Source of the DNA: JAOUEE01 sp051011595
GTDB lineage: Bacteria; Actinomycetota; Acidimicrobiia; Acidimicrobiales; SHLQ01
Direction of reading: 5' to 3'
Assembly (NCBI GenBank): GCA_051011595.1
Contig: JBPCTQ010000050.1
Span: 1 to 14,354, forward strand
DNA: 14,354 nt
A program made the position numbers and the translations under genes. The notes beneath the pieces were generated by a model. It did not search any database and had not been told where the DNA came from. It worked only from the letters and a program-made list of their open reading frames with translations. This document shows positions 6,818 through 13,450 of this stretch, piece after piece. Positions within the stretch are counted from its first letter, which is position 1. Every line of letters starts with the position of its first letter.

Positions 6818-9235
6818 TCAGAACGGAAAGCTGACCTCGGGAAGATCGTCGGGATCGGTCGTCTCGAGCACGCCGGCTTCGTAGAGCCGCTCGATCTCGT
6901 CGGTGGTGAGACCCACCACGTCCCGACACAGCTGGTCGGTGTGTTCACCGAGCATCGGCGCCTGGGTGATGATGGCATCGGTCATGCCCGAGGCGCGAAA
7001 GGCTTGACCTTCGAGCGCCATCAGTCCGCTGCCCTGCTGATCGACGGCGACGATGTAGCCCCGGGCCACCAGGTGGGGGTCGGTGATCTGATCACCACCA
7101 GTGAGCATCACACCGGCGGGCACGCCGTGTTGCTGGAGCAGGGTCTGCACGTCGTAGCGATCGCGGTCGGCCACGAAGGCACTCAGGTGTTCGTCGATCC
7201 GGTCAGCGGCCGCCTGGCGGCCGGCCGCATCGGCCAGGTCGGCTTCGAGGGCCCATGCCGGTCGACCCAGCGCCTCGACCAGTCCGTCCCACTGCTGGTC
7301 GGTCTCGACCGATATGGCGATCCACTGCTCGGCTCCGGCGCAGCGATACATCCCCCAGGGAGCACCCTGGGCTCGCCGGTTGCCCGTGGGAACGACCGAC
7401 CCCGGGTCGAGGCTCTCCTGCAGCAACAAGTCGCCGAGCATGCCGGTGACCACTTCGATCTGCGCCACCTCGACGTGGCTGGGCCGACCATGGTGTTCCT
7501 TACCCAGCAACGCGGCCAGCGCTCCAACCGCGCAGATCCGCCCGGCCAGATGGTCGGGGAAAATCGATCCCGAACCGGCCGGGGCGCCGTCGGTCTCGTA
7601 GTCCCACAGATGAACGAGGCCACCGGTGGGTTGGGTGTTGGGTCCGTACCCCTTCCAGGCCGCCCACTCACCGCGTGACCCCATGAGCTGACTCGACACC
7701 AGCACAACTCCCGGGTTGGCCGCAGTGAGCTGGTCGAAGCCCAGGCCCATCTCGTCCATCGTGCCGGTGGAGTTGTTCTCGATCACGATGTCGGACTGCG
7801 CCGCGAAACGCCGGAGCAGCTCCACGCCCTCGGGTTCCTTGGCGTTGATGCCGAGTCCCTTCTTGGACCGGCTCGACGACGCGAACGACGGCGACATCTC
7901 GCCCCCCGTCACCACCCGAATGAAGTCGACGTAGGTGCGGCTCTCGATCTTCATCACCTCGGCGCCGTACTCGGCCAGCATTCGGCCGGCCTCCACCCCC
8001 ACCCCACCGTGACCGAAATCCATCACCCGAAGCCCGTCGAGCGGTGCCGCCGGCACCAGTGGTTCGGATGGCGCGGTGCGGACGGGGCCCAGGTCATCGA
8101 ACACGTCGGCGGTGTGTTGCCCGACCGCCGGTACCGGCCCGCGGGGCCCTTGGCGTAGCCCGTCGATCTCCCAGAATCCCGACGGCATCCGGCCGCTGAC
8201 TCCTTCGGCGAGTTCAGCGGCGGTGAAGGTGTGGCGGGAGGCGAAGTGTTCGTTGGCCAGGACGGCAGCCGGGGTGAGCACCGGCGTGCATACGATGCCT
8301 CGTTGTTGGGCCTCGGCCGCCACCTCCTGCATCGTCATGGTGGCGAACAACTCTTCGTACAACGGGTTGAGCACGGCGTCGGCGATGCCGAATCGGCCCA
8401 TGAAGGACTCGAGTTCGGGGTCCTGGAGATAGTCGGGATTACCCAGCCAATCGAGCATGGCGTGCCACTGCCGGGGGCTGAGGATGACCAGCCGGACGTA
8501 CCCCTCCGAGCAGGCGAAGATGGCGTACACCGGTCCCGACCCGTTGCGGATCTCGGTGGGGACGGTGCCCTGGTTGATCTGGATGGCGGCGTTGGGCATC
8601 GACCAGTCGCTCAGCTGGGCGACCGCCTCGGTCACCGAGAAGTCGATGACCTGGCCGGCGCCGCTGTGGCGCCCCTGCCACAGCGCGGAGAGCACGGCGA
8701 ACGAAGCGGTGACCGACGCGGCGTCGTAGGCGATGGTTCCAGGAGGCAACAACGGTTCGCGATCGAGCACCCCGGCCTTGAACACCATGCCGGCCAGGGC
8801 ATGGATGGTGGAGTCGGTCGCCGCGTAGGTGGCGTAGGGCCCGGTGCTCCCGAAATCGGTCATGGCCAACACCACCAGGTGCGGATGACGCCGGCCGATG
8901 TCGTCGGGACGGAGGTCGTCGTGGCGGTGCTGTCCCGGAGCGGTGGTGTCGATGACCACGTCGGCCGTCGCCAGCAGTTCGGTGAGTTGGCTGCGGGCGG
9001 CGTCGTCGTCGAGGTCGAGCTCGACGCTGCGTTTGCCGGCATTGCGGAAGGCGAACCAGAGGCTCACGCCGTCGTGCAGGGGCACGGCCGAGCGACTGTT
9101 GGCTCCACCCGAGGGTTCGACCCTGATGACGTCGGCGCCCAGGTCGGCCAGCAGCCGCCCACAGAGCTCACCCTTACCATCGGCCAGGTCGACGACACGG
9201 AGACCGGACAGGGGGTGGTCGGTGGTGTCGGTCAC
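6818..9235 (-). CDS. Two-domain CaiB/BaiF-family CoA-transferase (fused, Rv1866-like layout)
   Basis: An 805-residue protein made of two complete CaiB/BaiF (class III CoA-transferase) units in tandem. Unit one (about 8-390) opens with PLSGLRVVDLADGKGELCG and has LADLGADVIRVEPSGG. Unit two (about 405-805) opens with PLDGLRVMDFGHGGVG and has LAEYGAEVMKIES. Single-unit family members of about 400 residues form interlocked dimers, so this fusion may be a built-in dimer; M. tuberculosis Rv1866 has a similar length and layout. The nucleophilic Asp of the family (SMQDA in formyl-CoA transferase) is replaced by Glu in both units: Glu203 in DFSVTEA and Glu594 in EVAQIEV. The GTG start at 9235 follows AAGGAG by seven bases. 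It probably moves CoA between an acyl donor and an acid used by its neighbours. The family call is firm; whether both or either site is active is open. Confidence 0.88.
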   Translation of the reverse strand: MTDTTDHPLSGLRVVDLADGKGELCGRLLADLGADVIRVEPSGGANSRSAVPLHDGVSLWFAFRNAGKRSVELDLDDDAARSQLTELLATADVVIDTTAPGQHRHDDLRPDDIGRRHPHLVVLAMTDFGSTGPYATYAATDSTIHALAGMVFKAGVLDREPLLPPGTIAYDAASVTASFAVLSALWQGRHSGAGQVIDFSVTEAVAQLSDWSMPNAAIQINQGTVPTEIRNGSGPVYAIFACSEGYVRLVILSPRQWHAMLDWLGNPDYLQDPELESFMGRFGIADAVLNPLYEELFATMTMQEVAAEAQQRGIVCTPVLTPAAVLANEHFASRHTFTAAELAEGVSGRMPSGFWEIDGLRQGPRGPVPAVGQHTADVFDDLGPVRTAPSEPLVPAAPLDGLRVMDFGHGGVGVEAGRMLAEYGAEVMKIESRTYVDFIRVVTGGEMSPSFASSSRSKKGLGINAKEPEGVELLRRFAAQSDIVIENNSTGTMDEMGLGFDQLTAANPGVVLVSSQLMGSRGEWAAWKGYGPNTQPTGGLVHLWDYETDGAPAGSGSIFPDHLAGRICAVGALAALLGKEHHGRPSHVEVAQIEVVTGMLGDLLLQESLDPGSVVPTGNRRAQGAPWGMYRCAGAEQWIAISVETDQQWDGLVEALGRPAWALEADLADAAGRQAAADRIDEHLSAFVADRDRYDVQTLLQQHGVPAGVMLTGGDQITDPHLVARGYIVAVDQQGSGLMALEGQAFRASGMTDAIITQAPMLGEHTDQLCRDVVGLTTDEIERLYEAGVLETTDPDDLPEVSFPF

Positions 9236-9242
9236 GAGCGGA

Positions 9243-9248
9243 CTCCTT
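9243..9248 (-). promoter_or_regulatory. Ribosome binding site of the CoA-transferase gene
   Basis: AAGGAG on the minus strand lies seven bases before the GTG at 9235 and supports that unusual start codon. Confidence 0.7.
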
Positions 9249-9268
9249 CGTTGGGTGGCCGGACGGTG

Positions 9269-9274
9269 AGCGTA
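9269..9274 (-). promoter_or_regulatory. Possible -10 box for the CoA-transferase gene
   Basis: TACGCT on the minus strand fits TAnnnT and would give a leader of roughly 27 bases carrying the AAGGAG site. No -35 match is seen, and the gap is only 77 bases, so read-through from the crotonase gene is equally likely. Confidence 0.3.
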
Positions 9275-9289
9275 GGCGGCGCCGATACT

Positions 9290-9308
9290 CGCCGTCGCTT
9301 CGACGGCG
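9290..9308 (-). terminator. Stable hairpin just after the crotonase stop
   Basis: CGCCGTCG (9290-9297) and CGACGGCG (9301-9308) form a perfect 8-bp, all but two pairs G-C, stem around a 3-base loop. On the minus strand it starts four bases after the TAG of the crotonase gene. No U-run follows, which is common for actinobacterial hairpin terminators but leaves an RNA-processing or stability role possible. The right arm also belongs to a perfect 12-bp palindrome, GACGGCGCCGTC, at 9302-9313. Confidence 0.45.
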
Positions 9309-9312
9309 CCGT

Positions 9313-10104
9313 CTACAGCCGGTCGAGGTACCGGGCGGCCGCGGCTCGACCTTCCGGGTCACGAAGACCGTGTTCGAGCCCGTCGGCGTCGGCCCAGGTG
9401 CGCGACATCCCCACCATCTGGGCCGTCACCGCGTTGGTGTGGGCTTTGGTGGCGGCCAGGGCGTAGCCCGCTTTGTCGGTCAAGGTGCCGACCAGGTCGT
9501 TCACCGCGGTGTCGAGCTCGGCTTCGGCCACCACCCGGTTGACGAATCCCATGGCCTGCGCCTCGTGGGCGTCGAAAGGTCGACAGGTCATCACCAGCTC
9601 CTTGGTGCGGGTCGGTCCGATCTCGCGCACCAGGCGAGGGATGCCGCCCCAGGCCAGCGGGATACCCAGGTCGATCTCGGGAATCGAGAAACGAGCATCG
9701 TCGGCCACCACCCGGAGATCACACGCAGCGGCGAGCACCAAGGCGCCACCGACACACCATCCCTGGATGCGAGCCACGGTGACCGCCCGCATGGCCTCGA
9801 TGGCGTCGGCCATTCGTCGACCCATGTCGGAGGCCTGGCGCCCGACCGGTGTGGTGGACCCGGCCGGCTCGGTCCCGCCGAACGCCGCGATGTCGGCGCC
9901 GGCGGAGAACACCCGTCCCCGACCGCTCACCACCACCACCTTGCAGTCGGTGTGGTCGTCGAACCAGCGAGCGGCATCTCGCAGCTCACGCAAGGTCTCG
10001 TACCCCAGTGGGTTGAGCTTGGCCGGACGGTTCAGCGCCAGCCGGCCGACTGCCGCGTCGGGTTCGTCGACATCGACCTCGATGGTCGAATAGTCAGGGG
10101 TCAA
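9313..10104 (-). CDS. Crotonase (enoyl-CoA hydratase/isomerase) family protein
   Basis: A 263-residue crotonase, the normal length. The first oxyanion-hole strand is FSAGADI (66-72), and the second is GWCVGGA (115-121), so acyl-CoA binding should be intact. Of the two catalytic glutamates of rat enoyl-CoA hydratase, the second (Glu164) matches Glu143 in SIPEIDLG. The first (Glu144) aligns with Val123 in GGALVLAAACD. A single acid suits isomerase, hydrolase or other crotonase chemistry better than classical hydration. The start is TTG at 10104, which overlaps the TGA of the site-2 protease gene in the four bases TTGA, with a weak GGTGG upstream; no other start keeps the first strand. A cytosolic trimer or hexamer is usual for the family. 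Its neighbours suggest acyl-CoA breakdown. The family is firm; the reaction is uncertain. Confidence 0.9.
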   Translation of the reverse strand: MTPDYSTIEVDVDEPDAAVGRLALNRPAKLNPLGYETLRELRDAARWFDDHTDCKVVVVSGRGRVFSAGADIAAFGGTEPAGSTTPVGRQASDMGRRMADAIEAMRAVTVARIQGWCVGGALVLAAACDLRVVADDARFSIPEIDLGIPLAWGGIPRLVREIGPTRTKELVMTCRPFDAHEAQAMGFVNRVVAEAELDTAVNDLVGTLTDKAGYALAATKAHTNAVTAQMVGMSRTWADADGLEHGLRDPEGRAAAARYLDRL

Positions 10105-11282
10105 CGAGAGCCACCGGGCGCCGACCAGGTGATGCCCTCGATGGCGCGGGCCAGCTCCTCGCGATGCTGGCTACGGGCCGCGGTCGTGGCCGCAGCCAGC
10201 TGCGCCGGGGTGAGAGTGGGGCTGTTGGCCAACACCCCCGGCACGTCGGCATCGCGACCCTCGCGGATACACGCCAGGGTGAGACAACGGGCCGCGGAGG
10301 GATTGGGCCCGTTGTGATAGGCGTCGATGACCTGTTGACAACCACTGGGGTCACCCTCGACCAGCGCCACGTAGCCGTACCAGCCCGGGTGGATGGTGAC
10401 GTCGGACGTGGCCAGCACTCGGCGGGCCTCGGCCGGGCGACCGGTGCTGGCGAAGATCTCGACCAGCAGGGTGGTGAGTTGTTCACGCAGTTGCGGATCG
10501 TCGCTGGCCGCGGCCACGGCCTCGAGGTCGGTGAGCGCACTGGTGTCGCCGGCCTGGAGCCGGGTCAACGCGGCTTCGGCTGCGTCGGCGGTGTCGCGAT
10601 GTGAGCGATGCCGACGGCTGGCCACCAGCACGGTGATGCTCTGGACACCGAACACCGCCATCAAGAACGCGGCGAAGAGGTAGTCGGCCCGCCAGAACAG
10701 CACGGCGGCCACCGCGGCCACCACCACCGACACGGCGGCAGCCCGCACCGGCCGGTCGCTCTCCCCACCGGGGAGTAACTCCTGCATGACGTGGCCACCA
10801 TCGAGGGGCAGCACCGGCAAGAGGTTGAGTGCCCCCCAGGCCAGGTTGATCCACACGGCCAGCGCCAACACCCGCTCGAGGCCGTCGCCGCGCGAAAGAT
10901 CGTCGAGCGACAACCCGGCGTCGAACGACAGGGCCAACCCGTAGGCGATGGCCCCCAGCGCGAAGCCGGCCAGCGGGCCGGCGAGGCTGACCCCGATCGC
11001 CTGGCTGCGGGTGGGTGGTTGCGGCGGCACGTAGGCCGTGAGCCCACCGAAGGCGTACACGGTGATCGTCGGTTCGGCGCCCAATCGTCGGGAGGCGAAG
11101 GCGTGGCCCAACTCGTGAACCAGGATCGACGGGAACAACACCGCCATCCACACCAGGGCCCACTGCACATCGACGAGGCCGAAGAACACGCCGATCAGGA
11201 AGAAACTCCACTCGAGCCGGACAGGGAACCCGAACAGCGTGAATCGAATCCCGCCCGAATCGGGCGCCAACGGAAGGGCCAC
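10101..11282 (-). CDS. Site-2 protease family (M50) membrane metalloprotease with helical C-terminal tail
   Basis: A 393-residue protein with a GTG start. The zinc site is HELGH at 56-60 (His56, Glu57, His60) in the membrane segment beginning near residue 40. The third ligand is Asp161, in LLPVLPLDGGH (154-164). Membrane helices lie at about 25-60, 95-120, 135-160, 180-197 and 200-222. It resembles the short group of site-2 proteases related to SpoIVFB and M. tuberculosis Rv2625c rather than RseP, since no PDZ domain is present. Residues 225-393 are cytoplasmic and made of helical pairs rich in Ala and Leu, probably TPR-like, in the place where some relatives carry CBS domains. Site-2 proteases cut membrane-bound regulators such as anti-sigma factors; the substrate here is unknown. 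It heads the minus-strand cluster from a leaderless promoter and overlaps the crotonase start. Confidence 0.9.
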   Translation of the reverse strand: MALPLAPDSGGIRFTLFGFPVRLEWSFFLIGVFFGLVDVQWALVWMAVLFPSILVHELGHAFASRRLGAEPTITVYAFGGLTAYVPPQPPTRSQAIGVSLAGPLAGFALGAIAYGLALSFDAGLSLDDLSRGDGLERVLALAVWINLAWGALNLLPVLPLDGGHVMQELLPGGESDRPVRAAAVSVVVAAVAAVLFWRADYLFAAFLMAVFGVQSITVLVASRRHRSHRDTADAAEAALTRLQAGDTSALTDLEAVAAASDDPQLREQLTTLLVEIFASTGRPAEARRVLATSDVTIHPGWYGYVALVEGDPSGCQQVIDAYHNGPNPSAARCLTLACIREGRDADVPGVLANSPTLTPAQLAAATTAARSQHREELARAIEGITWSAPGGSR

Positions 11283-11288
11283 GTTCGA

Positions 11289-11294
11289 ACCCTA
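11289..11294 (-). promoter_or_regulatory. Probable -10 box of a leaderless promoter (site-2 protease gene)
   Basis: TAGGGT on the minus strand ends six bases before the GTG at 11282. The 83-bp gap to the divergent helicase holds only this box and its counterpart at 11353. The AGGG inside the box could alternatively act as a weak ribosome binding site, so the leaderless reading is less certain here than elsewhere. Confidence 0.45.
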
Positions 11295-11352
11295 CCGCGA
11301 CCCCTACAGCTGACCGCCACCCCTCTCGCAACGGACCGCCCCGGGAAACAGC

Positions 11353-11358
11353 TAGCAT
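11353..11358 (+). promoter_or_regulatory. Probable -10 box of a leaderless promoter (UvrD-like gene)
   Basis: TAGCAT ends seven bases before ATG 11366, and no Shine-Dalgarno sequence lies between. The expected -35 zones of this promoter and of the divergent one fall within about 15 bases of each other in the gap, so two polymerases could hinder one another. ACAGCT occurs twice, at 11306 and 11348, four helical turns apart. Confidence 0.5.
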
Positions 11359-11365
11359 CGAACGC

Positions 11366-13444
11366 ATGTTCGCCACGTCCCCTTCGCTCACTGCCGACGA
11401 CCCTCCCATCGACCTGCCCCGCTGGCAGCTCGGTCTCAACCCCGACCAGACCCGCGCCGCCACTCACCGCGACGGCCCCCTGCTCATCGTGGCCGGAGCA
11501 GGCACGGGCAAGACCACCACCGTGGCCGCCCGGGTCGGTTTCCTTCTCGACGAGGGAGTGCGGCCCGAACGGCTGCTGTTGTTGACCTTCACGCGCCGAG
11601 CGGCGGCCGAGATGCTCACCCGGGTGGGTTCGATGAGCGGACACCAGGCCGCCGGCCAGATCTGCGGAGGCACGTTCCATTCGGTGGCCAATCGACTCCT
11701 GCGCCGTCACGCCGGCGCCTTGGGGCTCACCGCTGACTTCACCGTGCTCGACCCGGCTGACGCGGCCGATCTGGTGGGGGTGGTGCGGGCCGAGCTCGGC
11801 TTGGCCCAGCGCAAGGTGCGATTCCCCCGCAAGGAGACCATCGCCGCGGTGTACAGCCGATTGGTCAACGCCCAGACCAAACTCACCACCGTGATCGACG
11901 AGGCCTATCCGTGGCTGCGTCCGCATCTCGAAGCCCTACGCGACGTCTTCTCCGGCTACGCCGACGCCAAACGAGCCCAGCAGGTGCTCGACTACGACGA
12001 CCTGTTGTTGTACTGGCGAGCGCTCACCGCCAGCCCCGACTTCGGCGACCATCTGCGGGCCGGTTTCGACCACGTGCTTGTCGACGAGTACCAGGACACC
12101 AACCGACTCCAGGCCGACATCGTCGCCGGTATGGCGGGTCCCGCCGAGGTCACGGTGGTCGGCGACGACGCCCAGGCCATCTACGGCTTCCGATCGGCCA
12201 CCGTCGAGAATCTCTGGGAGTTTCCCGCCCGGTTCCCCGGCGCCGCCACCATCACACTCGAACGCAACTACCGCTCTACCGCGGCCATTCTCGCTGTGGC
12301 CAACGAGGTGCTGGCCCAGTCCGAGACCCACCTGCCCAAGTCCCTGTGGACCGACCGCGAGGGCGGGGTCACCCCGCGGTTGGTGACGGCTCACGACGAG
12401 GCCGCCCAGTCGAGCATGGTGTGTGAGCGAATCCTCGAGCTCCGTGAGCAGGGCTTCGATCTTCGCGACCAGGCCGTGTTGTTCCGGGCCAACCATCACA
12501 GCGACCACCTCGAGCTCGAGCTGGGTCGACGCGACATCCCCTACGTGAAGTTCGGCGGACTCCGATTCCTCGAAGCAGCCCATGTGAAGGACCTCATGGC
12601 GCTGCTGCGTATTCTCGAGAATCCGGCCGATCAGCTGGCCTGGAATCGTGTCCTGGCCATGGCTGAGGGCATCGGCCCGGCCACCGTGGCCCGCCTGGGT
12701 GACGAGCTGGGATTCGACCGCCATCAGCCCGATGCCCTGCAACGGTTCATCGACGGGCAGGGCGACGTGCCGTCGAGTGCACGACCGGCCATCGACGAGC
12801 TACGGGAAGCCACTCGTTTCTGCCTCACCGAACCGGTGCCGCCACCGGCCGACCAGATCGAGCGACTGCGGCGCTTCTGCGAGCTCACCTTCCCGGCCCG
12901 GTACCCCGATGCCGTGGTTCGGCTGGGCGACCTCGAACAGCTCCAGGCCACCGCCCACCGCTACGGTTCGCGGTCACACTTCCTGGTCGAGCTCACCCTC
13001 GATCCCCCCGACCGCACGAGCGACCGGGCTGGGCCTCCCCACCTCGACGACGACTACCTCATCTTGTCCACGATCCACTCGGCCAAGGGTGGCGAGTGGC
13101 GGGCGGTACATCTCATCCACGCGTCCGACGGCAACCTGCCGAGCGACATGGCCCTGGCCGACAAGGACGGCCTCGAAGAAGAGCGCCGACTGCTGTACGT
13201 GGCGTTGACCCGGGCCCAGCAGGTCCTCGACGTGACGGTGCCGCTGCGCTACCACACCCACCGGTACGGCTCCGACGACGACTACCAACTGGCGCCGGTG
13301 TCGCGGTTCCTGGAGTCGGCCCGACCGCTGTTCGACGAGTCGGCGCCCGATCACCGCCCGGGTATCGACGACATCGTCGAACTCGACGGGGTGTCGGTGG
13401 TCGACGAGGTCAGCGCCTCGATCGAGGCATTGTGGGCTCCCTGA
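11366..13444 (+). CDS. UvrD/PcrA-like SF1A DNA helicase
   Basis: A 692-residue 3'-to-5' helicase with all the SF1A motifs. The Q-motif is LNPDQTRAA (24-32), motif I AGAGTGKTT (43-51), motif Ia TFTRRAAAEM (74-83) and motif II LVDEYQDTN (238-246). Motif III is GDDAQAIYGFRSA (266-278), motif IV LERNYRS (298-304), motif V TIHSAKGGEW and motif VI LLYVALTRA. Such enzymes unwind DNA in excision and mismatch repair and strip proteins from DNA. The last 50 residues are acidic, and no HRDC domain or zinc-finger cysteine cluster, as found in mycobacterial UvrD2, is seen. It differs from PcrA/UvrD1 in having KGGEW instead of KGLEF in motif V. I therefore leave the symbol blank. It is monocistronic, divergent from the site-2 protease and convergent with the amidase with six bases between. 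Confidence 0.92.
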   Translation: MFATSPSLTADDPPIDLPRWQLGLNPDQTRAATHRDGPLLIVAGAGTGKTTTVAARVGFLLDEGVRPERLLLLTFTRRAAAEMLTRVGSMSGHQAAGQICGGTFHSVANRLLRRHAGALGLTADFTVLDPADAADLVGVVRAELGLAQRKVRFPRKETIAAVYSRLVNAQTKLTTVIDEAYPWLRPHLEALRDVFSGYADAKRAQQVLDYDDLLLYWRALTASPDFGDHLRAGFDHVLVDEYQDTNRLQADIVAGMAGPAEVTVVGDDAQAIYGFRSATVENLWEFPARFPGAATITLERNYRSTAAILAVANEVLAQSETHLPKSLWTDREGGVTPRLVTAHDEAAQSSMVCERILELREQGFDLRDQAVLFRANHHSDHLELELGRRDIPYVKFGGLRFLEAAHVKDLMALLRILENPADQLAWNRVLAMAEGIGPATVARLGDELGFDRHQPDALQRFIDGQGDVPSSARPAIDELREATRFCLTEPVPPPADQIERLRRFCELTFPARYPDAVVRLGDLEQLQATAHRYGSRSHFLVELTLDPPDRTSDRAGPPHLDDDYLILSTIHSAKGGEWRAVHLIHASDGNLPSDMALADKDGLEEERRLLYVALTRAQQVLDVTVPLRYHTHRYGSDDDYQLAPVSRFLESARPLFDESAPDHRPGIDDIVELDGVSVVDEVSASIEALWAP

Positions 13445-13450
13445 CGACCG

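Noticed and set aside
8231..9466. Plus-strand frame of 411 codons opposite the CoA-transferase and crotonase genes
   Set aside because: It runs across two well-supported genes and their gap, has no family signature, and its composition is that of an antisense shadow. The same holds for the plus-strand frame 6659-7678.
3743..13444. The two SF1 helicases as parts of a phage-defence system
   Set aside because: One is a HelD transcription factor and the other a UvrD-like repair helicase. No nuclease, methylase, toxin or other defence gene is near, and the housekeeping context and even base composition speak against an island.
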